Source of the DNA: Phycisphaerae bacterium
GTDB taxonomy: Bacteria > Planctomycetota > Phycisphaerae > Sedimentisphaerales > Anaerohalosphaeraceae
Direction of reading: 5' to 3'
Assembly: GCA_007121565.1 (NCBI GenBank)
Contig: SKKI01000325.1
Span: 1 to 5,712, forward strand
Length of the DNA stretch: 5,712 nt
The notes beneath the pieces were generated by a model. The model saw nothing but the letters and a program-made list of their open reading frames with translations. It was not told the DNA's origin and made no database searches. The first letter of the stretch is position 1; the number at the start of each line of letters is the position of its first letter. The position numbers and the translations under genes were made by a program. Shown piece by piece: positions 1 through 5,405 of this stretch.

Positions 1-76
1 CGGCTTGCTGCGCAATCGTTTTGTTGCGTGCCTGCAATTCTTTTTCGTAGTCGATTTTTTTTGTACCTAATGCCAT
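1..76 (-). CDS. 5' end of an unidentified gene (25 codons, cut by window edge)
   Basis: The start codon is the ATG at 76-74 on the minus strand, with a good ribosome binding site (AGAAGG, 5 nt upstream of the ATG). The visible residues begin MALGTKKIDYEKEL and continue with a lysine/glutamate/glutamine-rich stretch (ARNKTIAQQA). This looks like an amphipathic or coiled-coil N-terminus, with no signal peptide or membrane segment. The gene is open to the left edge, so length and family are unknown. I do not recognise the protein. The calls of start and strand rest on the SD-ATG pair and the absence of stops over 25 codons. Confidence 0.6.
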   Translation of the reverse strand, partial: MALGTKKIDYEKELQARNKTIAQQA

Positions 77-114
77 AGTCCTTCTATCGGCAATGTCGCT
101 GCTTAAACCTAAAT

Positions 115-143
115 ATTATCAGACATTCTGAAAAAAAAGATAA
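115..143 (-). promoter_or_regulatory. Weak candidate sigma70 promoter for the left-edge gene
   Basis: On the minus strand a GATAAT -10-like box (120-115) lies 17 nt from TTATCT (143-138). The spacer contains a run of seven T. The -10 matches consensus at 5 of 6 positions and the -35 at only about 3 of 6. It would give a leader of about 30 nt to the ATG at 76. Position is plausible, but the weak -35 keeps confidence low. Confidence 0.3.
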
Positions 144-193
144 GATCAACCTACCGCCACATCAGGAAAATAGACAGCTACAAAGTAAGTTAG

Positions 194-213
194 CCGGAGG
201 CGCAAGCCTCCGG
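194..213. repeat. REP-like perfect hairpin, type 1
   Basis: Perfect 8-bp inverted repeat CCGGAGGC / GCCTCCGG enclosing a GCAA tetraloop, in the gap between the left-edge gene and the membrane-protein pair. There is no T-tract on either side, so it is not a classical rho-independent terminator. Sequences of this kind (gcc-gga-ggc-gcaa-gcc-tcc-ggt) are, from memory, dispersed many times in planctomycete genomes. Within this window it occurs once. It could stabilise the 3' end of the upstream minus-strand message, which stops at 268. Confidence 0.75.
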
Positions 214-267
214 TCACTGTCTCCCGGCATCCATAAAACCCCAACGGGGCGATACAATAAACCCAAA

Positions 268-705
268 TCATATCGACTCGCATTCCGCAGTATGTTTGTC
301 TTTGCCGTAAAGGACCAAAATCGTAACTGCATAACTGAGAAAAAGAAAGATCGCGGGCGGCCAAATCATCACTGTCAATATATCGATTGATACCGTTTCG
401 ATGGCCACATAGCGGTAATAGCACCAAAGTCCCAGGCAAACCAACACAAAAAAGGCATAGGCAAGGGTCATGCTGATGCGTGTCGCTTTCAATTCGATTG
501 CCCACTCCCTTTCGTCGAACTTAGCTGAACAGAAATTTTTGGAAGACCATTTCGCAGCGCACAGTCCGGATACCCCGACAATGCTCCCAACGATCAGCAT
601 ACGCACTGCCGCAGAAACCCCCGCCAAAGACAGACCGGCGATGATAATTCCACAAATGCCAATTGCAACGATTATCCACCACGCCATTTTCTGTGCCCGA
701 TTCAT
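268..705 (-). CDS. Small four-helix membrane protein, paralogue B (DUF2178-like?)
   Basis: 145-residue integral membrane protein, function unknown. The start is the ATG at 705, not an in-frame codon further upstream: it has a strong SD (GGAAGGAG, 7 nt away) and its N-terminus MNRAQKMAWW matches the neighbouring paralogue. Predicted membrane segments lie at about residues 8-29, 33-51, 78-97 and 108-132. A loop between segments 2 and 3 carries FDERE (63-67) and a following ELKA, resembling the DERD...LKA signature I associate with DUF2178-type proteins (from memory, unverified). The C-terminus is LYGKDKHTAECESI. The gene is downstream of paralogue A, sharing an ATGA overlap at 702-705, so it is probably translationally coupled and co-transcribed. 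It is visibly more AT-rich than murA and has several extra cysteines compared with A. Confidence 0.85.
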   Translation of the reverse strand: MNRAQKMAWWIIVAIGICGIIIAGLSLAGVSAAVRMLIVGSIVGVSGLCAAKWSSKNFCSAKFDEREWAIELKATRISMTLAYAFFVLVCLGLWCYYRYVAIETVSIDILTVMIWPPAIFLFLSYAVTILVLYGKDKHTAECESI

Positions 706-1151
706 AGCGACTCTCCTTCCGCAGTGTGTTTGTCTTTGCCGTAAAGAATCAGGGTGGCCAGAGACTGACTCAAAAACATTGTGAACACACCCAAAATCCA
801 TATCATTGGCAGCACCTCAATCGATACCGCCGACATATCGCGCCAGCGGCAATACATCCAGATGCCCATCGCCAGCAGGCCGAAGACCAGGTAGGACATC
901 GCAAACCCCGCACGGGCGGCCTTGAGCTGAATCGCGCGGTCGCGCTCGTCCACCTGTACCGGCCCCGGGTCTTTCCTGAAAATATACGGCGCAAGCCCGC
1001 CGAAACCACCAATCCCCAAAAAGGACAGACCTGCCCACGCCTTTGGAAATCCAACCGTGAAGTACAGAATAAGCACCGCAATCCCGGCCGCGATTATCCC
1101 CGCCCCTGTCCAAACCACGATCCACCACGCCATTTTTTGTGTTCGATTCAT
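702..1151 (-). CDS. Small four-helix membrane protein, paralogue A (DUF2178-like?)
   Basis: 149-residue integral membrane protein, first gene of a two-gene minus-strand operon. The start at 1151 is supported by an AAGGA box about 9 nt upstream and by the shared N-terminus MNRTQKMAWW. Hydrophobic segments lie at roughly residues 8-33, 38-57, 81-100 and 111-136. The charged loop between the second and third holds VDERDRAIQLKA (67-78). The four-helix layout and DERD motif resemble uncharacterised DUF2178-type membrane proteins, which in my recollection often sit near small helix-turn-helix regulators; none is visible here. The protein ends LYGKDKHTAEGESL, almost the same as paralogue B. Its last codons (GAA GGA GAG) contain the ribosome binding site of B, and its TGA overlaps B's ATG. 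No enzymatic motif is seen; a sensing or transport role is speculation. Confidence 0.87.
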   Translation of the reverse strand: MNRTQKMAWWIVVWTGAGIIAAGIAVLILYFTVGFPKAWAGLSFLGIGGFGGLAPYIFRKDPGPVQVDERDRAIQLKAARAGFAMSYLVFGLLAMGIWMYCRWRDMSAVSIEVLPMIWILGVFTMFLSQSLATLILYGKDKHTAEGESL

Positions 1152-1189
1152 TTCAGATATTCCTTGTCTTATGTTTTAGAGGAGTACTT

Positions 1190-1205
1190 TACTAAACAAA
1201 TAGTA
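1190..1205. promoter_or_regulatory. Palindromic candidate operator over the -10 box
   Basis: TACTA-AACAAA-TAGTA is a perfect 5-bp-arm inverted repeat with a 6-nt centre. It also lies within a slightly wider dyad GTACT...AGTAC (1184-1188 / 1202-1206). It covers the -10 of the paralogue A/B promoter, a classic position for a repressor. The shape resembles BlaI/MecI- or PadR-type operators, but no regulator gene is visible in the window, so the binding protein is unknown. Confidence 0.5.
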
Positions 1206-1228
1206 CACTGAACCTTACACTATGTCAA
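1200..1228 (-). promoter_or_regulatory. Strong sigma70-type promoter for paralogues A and B
   Basis: On the minus strand, TTGACA (1228-1223, perfect consensus) is separated by 17 nt from TACTAT (1205-1200, 4 of 6). Transcription would start near 1193 and give a leader of about 42 nt before the ATG at 1151. Immediately upstream (1239-1262) lie A/T-rich repeats that could act as an UP element. Confidence 0.75.
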
Positions 1229-1238
1229 GTCTATTTTA

Positions 1239-1267
1239 CAAATATTTTCAAATATTTTCAAAATTTT
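1239..1267. repeat. Helically phased 10-bp A/T direct repeats
   Basis: CAAATATTTT occurs at 1239-1248 and again at 1249-1258, followed by a degenerate third unit CAAAATTTT. The 10-bp period matches roughly one helical turn, so the A/T tracts would bend DNA in phase. They start 11 bp upstream of the -35 box of the minus-strand promoter, an expected place for an UP element or a curved activator region. The remaining gap from about 1268 to 1384 holds no gene or clear terminator that I can see. Confidence 0.6.
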
Positions 1268-1384
1268 GGTGCATGACGGCGATCGGTGGTTGGCATACAA
1301 AGGGTTGATAGTGTTGCCGCGGTCGATGCTGCAGCAAGAAATACGGGCCACTTTGACGGCAGGCTGCCGGCGGCAGGTCTGTTT

Positions 1385-2254
1385 TTACAGCAGCATCGAG
1401 GCGATGACGCTGGTGGCGTTGAAGAAGATGTGGATGCAGATGGGGCGAAACAGGGAGCCGCTGCGTTCGTAGGCGTAGCCCATCGCGCAGGACAGGGCAA
1501 AAATACCCGGTGCGTGATAGGGCGAATGGACGATGGCAAACAGGGCCGAGGTGATCAGGATAGCCGGCCAGACGCCGGGCAGCACACCGCGAAAGGCCGA
1601 CTGCAGCAGCCCGCGAAACAACAGCTCCTCCATCACCGGCACCACCCCCGCCAGCAGGACGACCAGCAGTACTTGCGCCCAAACCATATCTGTATCAGCC
1701 AAATCTTCCAGGCTCTCGTGCACCGGAAACGCAAAATCATCACCGGCGATCAGTCTGCCAATGACCATAACCAGCCATATACCGGTGATGACCAGCGGAT
1801 AGACCGCCAGCAAATTGACTGCCCCCCAGCCGGCATCGGCCCCCAGCGTTTTGGGATTCAGCCCGAAGCCTTTCAGTCCCCGGGCGAACCGGCGACGCGC
1901 TGCAACAAGAATAACCGCGATGACCGCCGCATTCAGCGCAAGCAGGGCCAGGTATTGAGCGGCAACCTGACGGTCCTTGTCCACATCTTGGTACGCCTGC
2001 TCAATCCACAAAGTAGCCTGGGAAAACCCGATCGCCCACGCAAAAAAGATCAAGAACGGCAGGAACACAGGCACGCTGTGTCGCCGGGTCGGGGCGGCGG
2101 CCAGCGTTTTGGGCCCGCCGTACTGCCGCAGCCAGACGGTCAGGATGACAAACCCGACAACGAACAGCACCGCGCTGAGCCAGTCAAAGGCCGGCTCGGG
2201 CGTTTCGAGTATCTCAGCGGCCATATCCGCCAATTGTATACCAATAATCCGCAT
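1385..2254 (-). CDS. CPBP-family intramembrane metalloprotease (Abi/Rce1-like)
   Basis: 289-residue polytopic membrane protein, probably a glutamate-type intramembrane protease of the CPBP (CAAX protease/bacteriocin-processing) family. The three family motifs are present and correctly ordered: EELLFR (Glu209-Glu210, Arg214), FAIVH (Phe239, His243) and HIFFN (His275, Asn279). Hydrophobic segments lie at about 25-42, 62-80, 101-118, 145-167, 192-208, 229-243, 249-262 and 270-289; the catalytic residues are in the C-terminal half. The N-terminal 130 residues are a variable membrane region without a recognised domain. The start at 2254 has only a weak GGA upstream; an alternative is Met11 (2224). 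The gene diverges from murA, suggesting an envelope setting, but its substrate cannot be read from sequence. Family members include prenyl-protein proteases and bacteriocin self-immunity proteins. Confidence 0.9.
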   Translation of the reverse strand: MRIIGIQLADMAAEILETPEPAFDWLSAVLFVVGFVILTVWLRQYGGPKTLAAAPTRRHSVPVFLPFLIFFAWAIGFSQATLWIEQAYQDVDKDRQVAAQYLALLALNAAVIAVILVAARRRFARGLKGFGLNPKTLGADAGWGAVNLLAVYPLVITGIWLVMVIGRLIAGDDFAFPVHESLEDLADTDMVWAQVLLVVLLAGVVPVMEELLFRGLLQSAFRGVLPGVWPAILITSALFAIVHSPYHAPGIFALSCAMGYAYERSGSLFRPICIHIFFNATSVIASMLL

Positions 2255-2280
2255 TTTCCGGATTCTTTCGTGAAGTTCAA

Positions 2281-2309
2281 TTGCCTTGTGAAACGACTCC
2301 TGTTATAGT
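2281..2309 (+). promoter_or_regulatory. Candidate sigma70 promoter for murA
   Basis: TTGCCT (2281-2286, 4 of 6) and TATAGT (2304-2309, 5 of 6) are separated by 17 nt. Transcription would start near 2316, about 34 nt before the murA ATG at 2350, leaving room for the ribosome binding site AGGGA at 2337-2341. Confidence 0.6.
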
Positions 2310-2330
2310 AGATTCCGCTCAATTTTGCAA
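2302..2330 (-). promoter_or_regulatory. Candidate promoter for the CPBP protease gene
   Basis: On the minus strand TTGCAA (2330-2325, 4 of 6) is followed after 17 nt by TATAAC (2307-2302, 5 of 6). Transcription would begin near 2295, giving a leader of about 40 nt to the ATG at 2254. Its -10 physically overlaps the -10 of the murA promoter on the other strand. Confidence 0.5.
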
Positions 2331-2349
2331 GAAACCAGGGAATAAACGT

Positions 2350-3621
2350 ATGGATATTTTTGAGATTGACGGACCGGTCAAGCTGTCCGGCACGATTGAG
2401 GTGGCCGGGGCGAAAAATGCCGCGCTGCCGATTATGGCCGCTGCGCTGCTGGCGCCGGGCGAGACAGTTATCCCCAACGCCCCGAATCTGGCCGATATTC
2501 GTTCGTTTGAAACGCTGCTGGCCAGTCTGGGCGCAGCGGTGGGCCGCGACCGGACAGGTCGGCTGCATATCGACGCGACGACCATCGACACCCCCGTCGG
2601 CGAATACGAGATCGTCCGCAAGATGCGAGCCAGCATCTGTATCCTCGGCCCGCTTCTGGCCCGCTGCGGCAAGGTGAAGGTCTCCATGCCCGGCGGCTGC
2701 GCGATCGGCGACAGGCCGGTAGACATTCACCTGCGCGGCCTCAAGGCGCTGGGCGCCCGCATTTACCTCGAAAACGGCTATATCGTGGCCGAGGCGCCGC
2801 CCGGGGGACTGGTCGGGGCGCAAATCTTCCTCGGCGGCCCGTTCGGCTCGACCGTACTGGGCACGGACAATGTGATGATGGCCGCAACGCTGGCCAAAGG
2901 CACGACGGTCATCGAATCGGCGGCCTGCGAGCCGGAGGTGGCGGATCTGGCCCACTATCTGAACGCGATGGGCGCTAAGATCCGCGGCATCGGCTCGCCG
3001 CGGCTGGTGATTGAAGGCGTTACGGAGCTCAAGCCCGTGACCCGTCCGGTCATCGGCGACCGCATTGAGGCCGGCACATTTATGGTCGCGGCCGCGATTA
3101 CCCAAAGCCGCCTGCACATCCGCAATTGCGATCTGGACAATATGGTCGCGGTCGCCGATCGGCTTCGCAGCATCGGGGCGGTCGTGGAGCCGGCCGATGA
3201 CGGATGCAACGTGGTGATGAGCGGCGCGATTGGCCCGGCCGATATCACAACCCAGCCCTATCCGGGCTTTCCGACCGACTTGCAGGCCCAGTTTATGGCA
3301 TTGCTGGCGCTGGCCGATGGCAACAGCGTGATTACCGAAAAGATCTACCCCGACCGGTTTATGCACGTGGCCGAGATGAACCGGATGGCCGCTAATCTCC
3401 GAAAAGAAGGGCCCAACGTGATTGTCGCCGGTGTTGAGAAACTGATCGCCGCGCCCGTGATGGCCTCGGATTTGCGGGCCTCGGCGGCGCTGGTGCTGGC
3501 CGGCCTGGCGGCGCACGGCACAACGGTGGTTCAGCGCGTCTACCACATCGATCGCGGCTATGAGAACATCGAGGAAAAACTCAACGGCGTCGGCGCCGCC
3601 ATCCGCCGAATTGATGTTTAG
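2350..3621 (+). CDS. murA: UDP-N-acetylglucosamine 1-carboxyvinyltransferase MurA
   Basis: 423-residue cytosolic enzyme that transfers enolpyruvate from PEP to UDP-GlcNAc, the first committed step of peptidoglycan synthesis and the target of fosfomycin. Length is close to the 419 residues of the E. coli enzyme. Active-site residues are all visible: Lys22-Asn23 in AGAKNAALP, catalytic loop MPGGCAIGDRP with Cys117 (equivalent of E. coli Cys115), FPTDLQAQ with Asp310 (Asp305), DLRAS at 374-378, and HIDRGY with Arg402 (Arg397). Having Cys rather than Asp in the loop predicts a fosfomycin-sensitive type. The start at 2350 is chosen because MDIFEIDGPVKLSG matches the family N-terminus and AGGGA lies 8 nt upstream; a TTG further up at 2281 is part of the promoter. 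It is divergent from the CPBP gene and followed by REP-like hairpins, so probably monocistronic. It implies a peptidoglycan-making bacterium. Confidence 0.98.
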   Translation: MDIFEIDGPVKLSGTIEVAGAKNAALPIMAAALLAPGETVIPNAPNLADIRSFETLLASLGAAVGRDRTGRLHIDATTIDTPVGEYEIVRKMRASICILGPLLARCGKVKVSMPGGCAIGDRPVDIHLRGLKALGARIYLENGYIVAEAPPGGLVGAQIFLGGPFGSTVLGTDNVMMAATLAKGTTVIESAACEPEVADLAHYLNAMGAKIRGIGSPRLVIEGVTELKPVTRPVIGDRIEAGTFMVAAAITQSRLHIRNCDLDNMVAVADRLRSIGAVVEPADDGCNVVMSGAIGPADITTQPYPGFPTDLQAQFMALLALADGNSVITEKIYPDRFMHVAEMNRMAANLRKEGPNVIVAGVEKLIAAPVMASDLRASAALVLAGLAAHGTTVVQRVYHIDRGYENIEEKLNGVGAAIRRIDV

Positions 3622-3643
3622 AGGCAACTCTAATAATTTGTAG

Positions 3644-3662
3644 CACGGGCATCTTGCCCGTG
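3644..3662. repeat. REP-like perfect hairpin, type 2 (copy 1)
   Basis: CACGGGCA / TGCCCGTG, 8-bp perfect arms around TCT, starting 23 nt after the murA stop. There is no T-tract after it, so it is not a standard intrinsic terminator, although it may protect the 3' end of murA mRNA. It forms a pair with the neighbouring hairpin at 3674-3694, with the same TCT loop and related arms. Confidence 0.8.
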
Positions 3663-3673
3663 AAATTCGTGTC

Positions 3674-3694
3674 GTACGGCCATCTTGGCCGTGC
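3674..3694. repeat. REP-like hairpin, type 2 (copy 2)
   Basis: ACGGCCA / TGGCCGT with a TCT loop, extended by a T-G and a G-C pair to about 9 bp. It sits 11 nt after the first type-2 hairpin. Both share the pattern ACGG-(G/C)CA-TCT-TG-(C/G)CCGT. The changed stem position (ACGGGCA to ACGGCCA) is compensated on the other arm (TGCCCGT to TGGCCGT), which argues that the fold is selected or copied. Confidence 0.8.
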
Positions 3695-3736
3695 AATATT
3701 CAATTTTTAGGTTACCTATAATTAAAGGTTGTTCAA

Positions 3737-4276
3737 ATGGATGTGTTCGAAGCAATCAAAAAACGGCATTCGTATCGCGGCGGGTTTGAAGAGACACCCA
3801 TACCGCGCGAGGATTTGCACAAGATTGTCCAGGCCGGATTGGACGCCCCGTCGGGACGAAATGCTCAGACGACGCAGTTTGTGATTGTCGATGAGCCGGA
3901 GCTGGTGCGCAGCATCGGCCACATGCACGACCGCAACAAGGCCATGCAGCAGGCCCGGGCGTTCATCGCCTGTGTCCTTGACCACGAGCCCGAGCCGGTG
4001 TATGAGGGGATGTCCTTCCAGGTCGAAGACTGCGCCGCGGCGGTGGAGAATATGCTGCTGGCGATCACGGCCCTGGGTTACGGCAGCGTGTGGATTGACG
4101 GGTGGCTGCGCGTGGACGGACGCGCCGAGGCCATCGGCAAGCTGCTCAATGTCCCGGTCGGCAAATACGTCCGCATCCTGCTGCCGGTCGGCGTGCCGGC
4201 CGAACAGGTCAAACAACCCGCCAAAAAGCCCTTCACCCAACGCGCCGCGTTCAACACGTATTCGGATCGCGATTGA
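3737..4276 (+). CDS. Nitroreductase-family FMN oxidoreductase
   Basis: 179-residue soluble protein of the nitroreductase superfamily: FMN-bound, NAD(P)H-dependent enzymes, usually dimeric. Family landmarks in order: the N-terminal phosphate-binding stretch KKRHSYRG (8-15, equivalent of RRSxRxF), DAPSGRNAQTTQF (36-48, equivalent of APSxxNxQP), the helix DCAAAVENMLLAITALGYGSVWI (about 98-120) and the C-terminal strand YVRILLPVGVPAE (144-156). At 179 residues it is at the short end of the family and lacks a clear C-terminal R-x-P-LEE tail. The start at 3737 has AAAGG 8 nt upstream. No signal peptide. The substrate (nitroaromatic, quinone, flavin or a dehydrogenation) cannot be deduced. It lies after murA and the hairpins, and converges with the lipoprotein gene, only 18 nt separating the two stops. 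Confidence 0.9.
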   Translation: MDVFEAIKKRHSYRGGFEETPIPREDLHKIVQAGLDAPSGRNAQTTQFVIVDEPELVRSIGHMHDRNKAMQQARAFIACVLDHEPEPVYEGMSFQVEDCAAAVENMLLAITALGYGSVWIDGWLRVDGRAEAIGKLLNVPVGKYVRILLPVGVPAEQVKQPAKKPFTQRAAFNTYSDRD

Positions 4277-4294
4277 GTTTTTCCGTTCCCCGGC

Positions 4295-4879
4295 TTACGG
4301 GCCGTTCGGCTCGGATTCGGTAATGCGCTTGAGCGTACCCGGCTCGGAGAAGAAGTCTTCGATGTCCAGGCCCGCCGTGACAAACGCCTGCAATCCCGAC
4401 GGCGTGTCTGTCAGAACAATGCGATCTTCAAGTCTCTCGTGCCTGACCCTCTCGGGATTATCCTTGAGCAGCTTGTCAATCGTGTCAGGGACCATCGCCG
4501 ACATCACAATATCCGGCTCGGTATCGTGAACCTTCAAGAACAGATGCGTACGGACCAGGTGTACGGCCGCCCAGAAGCCGATTTCGGCGGGCGAGTCTCG
4601 GTCGGGATAGAAGTCAAAGAAACGCTGCCCGTCGATCTCAACCAGGTGCGCGATGAGCTTGCTTGTCGTGTCGTCGCCTTCGTGGATGGTCAGGGCATAC
4701 GATTTGCTCTCGGCGTCCGGGACAAATTCCCAGAGATAATCGTTGTCCTGCTGCTGCCAGCGGCCCTCGATGGCCGGGTCGAACACCAGCGTCTCGTCGG
4801 TATAAAGCGCGTGCAGCGAGGGCACACACCCGGCCAGCAAAAACAGTGTCGACATGAATAACAGGTGCACGGTTCTCAT
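4295..4879 (-). CDS. Uncharacterised lipoprotein (PSLHxLYT type)
   Basis: 194-residue predicted lipoprotein. A short signal peptide (MRTVHLLFMSTLFLLAGC) ends in the lipobox LAGC, so Cys18 would be lipidated; the next residue is Val, not Asp, which favours release to the outer membrane under E. coli sorting rules. The mature protein begins VPSLHALYTDETLVFDPAIEGRW and contains several aromatic-rich strand-like segments (YLWEFV, FFDFYPD) and the segment RHERLEDRIVLTDTPSGLQAF (147-167). I recall similar uncharacterised lipoproteins (GCVPSLHPLYT, then FDPALxGTW) in acidobacteria and planctomycetes, but know no function. The start at 4879 is supported by AAGGGAG at 4892-4886, 6 nt upstream. The gene seems to be transcribed alone; no convincing promoter was found. 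Its 3' end converges on the nitroreductase gene without a clear intrinsic terminator. Confidence 0.85.
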   Translation of the reverse strand: MRTVHLLFMSTLFLLAGCVPSLHALYTDETLVFDPAIEGRWQQQDNDYLWEFVPDAESKSYALTIHEGDDTTSKLIAHLVEIDGQRFFDFYPDRDSPAEIGFWAAVHLVRTHLFLKVHDTEPDIVMSAMVPDTIDKLLKDNPERVRHERLEDRIVLTDTPSGLQAFVTAGLDIEDFFSEPGTLKRITESEPNGP

Positions 4880-4916
4880 AACAATCTCCCTTCGTATTTA
4901 TTCGTTGATTCGTTAG

Positions 4917-4934
4917 GATGGGCTTTAGCCCATC
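4917..4934. repeat. REP-like perfect hairpin, type 3
   Basis: GATGGGC / GCCCATC, 7-bp perfect arms around TTTA, in the upstream region of the lipoprotein gene (about 40 nt before its ATG). On the minus strand it would be in the leader of any transcript starting further upstream. No T-tract follows. It is a third, unrelated palindrome sequence of the same architecture as the other intergenic hairpins. Confidence 0.7.
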
Positions 4935-4967
4935 ACAGTGAAGGCGCCACCATTGCATTTTTTAGTA

Positions 4968-5027
4968 TGACAATTTCCGCCTGATAATACAAGAAAAAAG
5001 CGGGACAAAATCAGAGGTGGATTGTCA
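4968..5027. repeat. Imperfect inverted-repeat pair (possible IS-end remnants)
   Basis: The arm at 4968-4985 and the reverse complement of 5010-5027 both start TGACAAT and end CTGAT, agreeing at 13 of 18 positions, with 24 AT/purine-rich nt between. No flanking target duplication is obvious. The pair lies about 35 nt from the transposase remnant, so it may be the terminal repeats of a collapsed insertion sequence or a tiny non-autonomous element; a hairpin with regulatory function is the alternative. Confidence 0.4.
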
Positions 5028-5061
5028 CGGGCGCTGGGGTGACGCTGGGAATCCGTTTTTA

Positions 5062-5210
5062 TTAGTCATCGAATTTGGGCTCAAATGCGGTCAAGCCTTG
5101 CTCAAAAAAGTGTCTTGCCATTGATAGAACTGGGTCGGAGCGATGCCGTACTGATCGCACACCTCCGGTCTGTCGTCGTCGCTGCTCGGCTCCGTGCCGG
5201 TCGTCTGCAT
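5062..5210 (-). pseudogene. IS3-type transposase OrfA helix-turn-helix remnant, frameshifted
   Basis: From an ATG at 5210 the minus strand encodes MQTTGTEPSS, an acidic DDD stretch, then RPEVCDQYGIAPTQFYQWQDTF, which reads as the HTH of IS3/IS911-like OrfA proteins (EVCxxYGIxPTQFYxWQ). In this frame it ends after FLSKA at TGA 5093-5091. The expected continuation of the family (FFExGxxAFEPK) appears in the -1 frame as EQGLTAFEPKFDD, ending at TAA 5064-5062. The switch falls at a T-run, TTTTTTG (5109-5103). So this is either a one-base deletion in a decayed gene or a -1 slippery site. No OrfB/DDE domain follows, so it is a fragment, not a working transposase. The frame upstream of the ATG is open back to a TAG at 5408-5406. 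The ATG itself has no good ribosome binding site. Confidence 0.6.
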
Positions 5211-5405
5211 CGGCGTGTCGGCTCGGCTGTCGTTTTCAGGAAAAGTGCAACTTGTCTCATTTTGCCTCGGCTGTCCTGCTGTTCCGGTGCGTCTGTCTCG
5301 GTCTGTCTGTCGCGGCGGTGGGTCTTGTCTGACCGTCTGGCCCGGCGTGGTGTCTTGTTGGCCTGCGGGGTGTCTGCTTTCCGCTCTGCGGCCCGCCTGC
5401 TGCCT
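5211..5405 (-). other. Strand-skewed, A-poor spacer in an open frame
   Basis: Between 5260 and 5407 (148 nt) the plus strand contains only one A (at 5332); the minus strand therefore has almost no T. Over 5162-5407 I count about 10 A. On the minus strand the frame of the neighbouring remnants stays open for 65 codons, encoding a low-complexity Gln/Arg/Thr/Asp/Pro-rich chain (for example TDRDRRTGTAGQPRQ). There is no start codon with a ribosome binding site, so I do not call a gene. CTCGGCTGTC occurs twice, at 5222-5231 and 5266-5275. Confidence 0.6.

Noticed and set aside
146..271. Third membrane-protein copy after paralogue B, suggested by a repeated ATGA
   Set aside because: The 41 codons following the overlapping ATG show no resemblance to MNRxQKMAWW or any later part of the paralogues.
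706..801. Longer start for paralogue B (177 residues)
   Set aside because: The extension is out of frame with, and overlaps, paralogue A. The ATG at 705 has a strong SD and the shared MNRxQKMAWW N-terminus.
1360..1384. CTGCC...GGCAG dyad just past the CPBP stop as an intrinsic terminator
   Set aside because: Short 5-bp arms and no T-tract on the transcribed strand.
2281..2349. Longer murA start at TTG 2281
   Set aside because: The extra 23 residues have no family counterpart and overlap the promoter; the ATG at 2350 has an SD and the conserved N-terminus.
2140..3696. 518-codon minus-strand ORF opposite murA
   Set aside because: It is a shadow of the GC-rich murA gene: His/Arg/Ala-rich, no recognisable motif, while murA on the plus strand has every active-site residue.
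3717..3722. Perfect TATAAT before the nitroreductase gene
   Set aside because: No -35 at the right distance, and transcription from it would begin at about 3729, after the ribosome binding site at 3724-3728, so it is unlikely to drive the gene from this start.
4277..4301. Bidirectional terminator between the converging nitroreductase and lipoprotein genes
   Set aside because: Only a 4-bp CCCG/CGGG stem is visible, and no T-run follows it on either strand.
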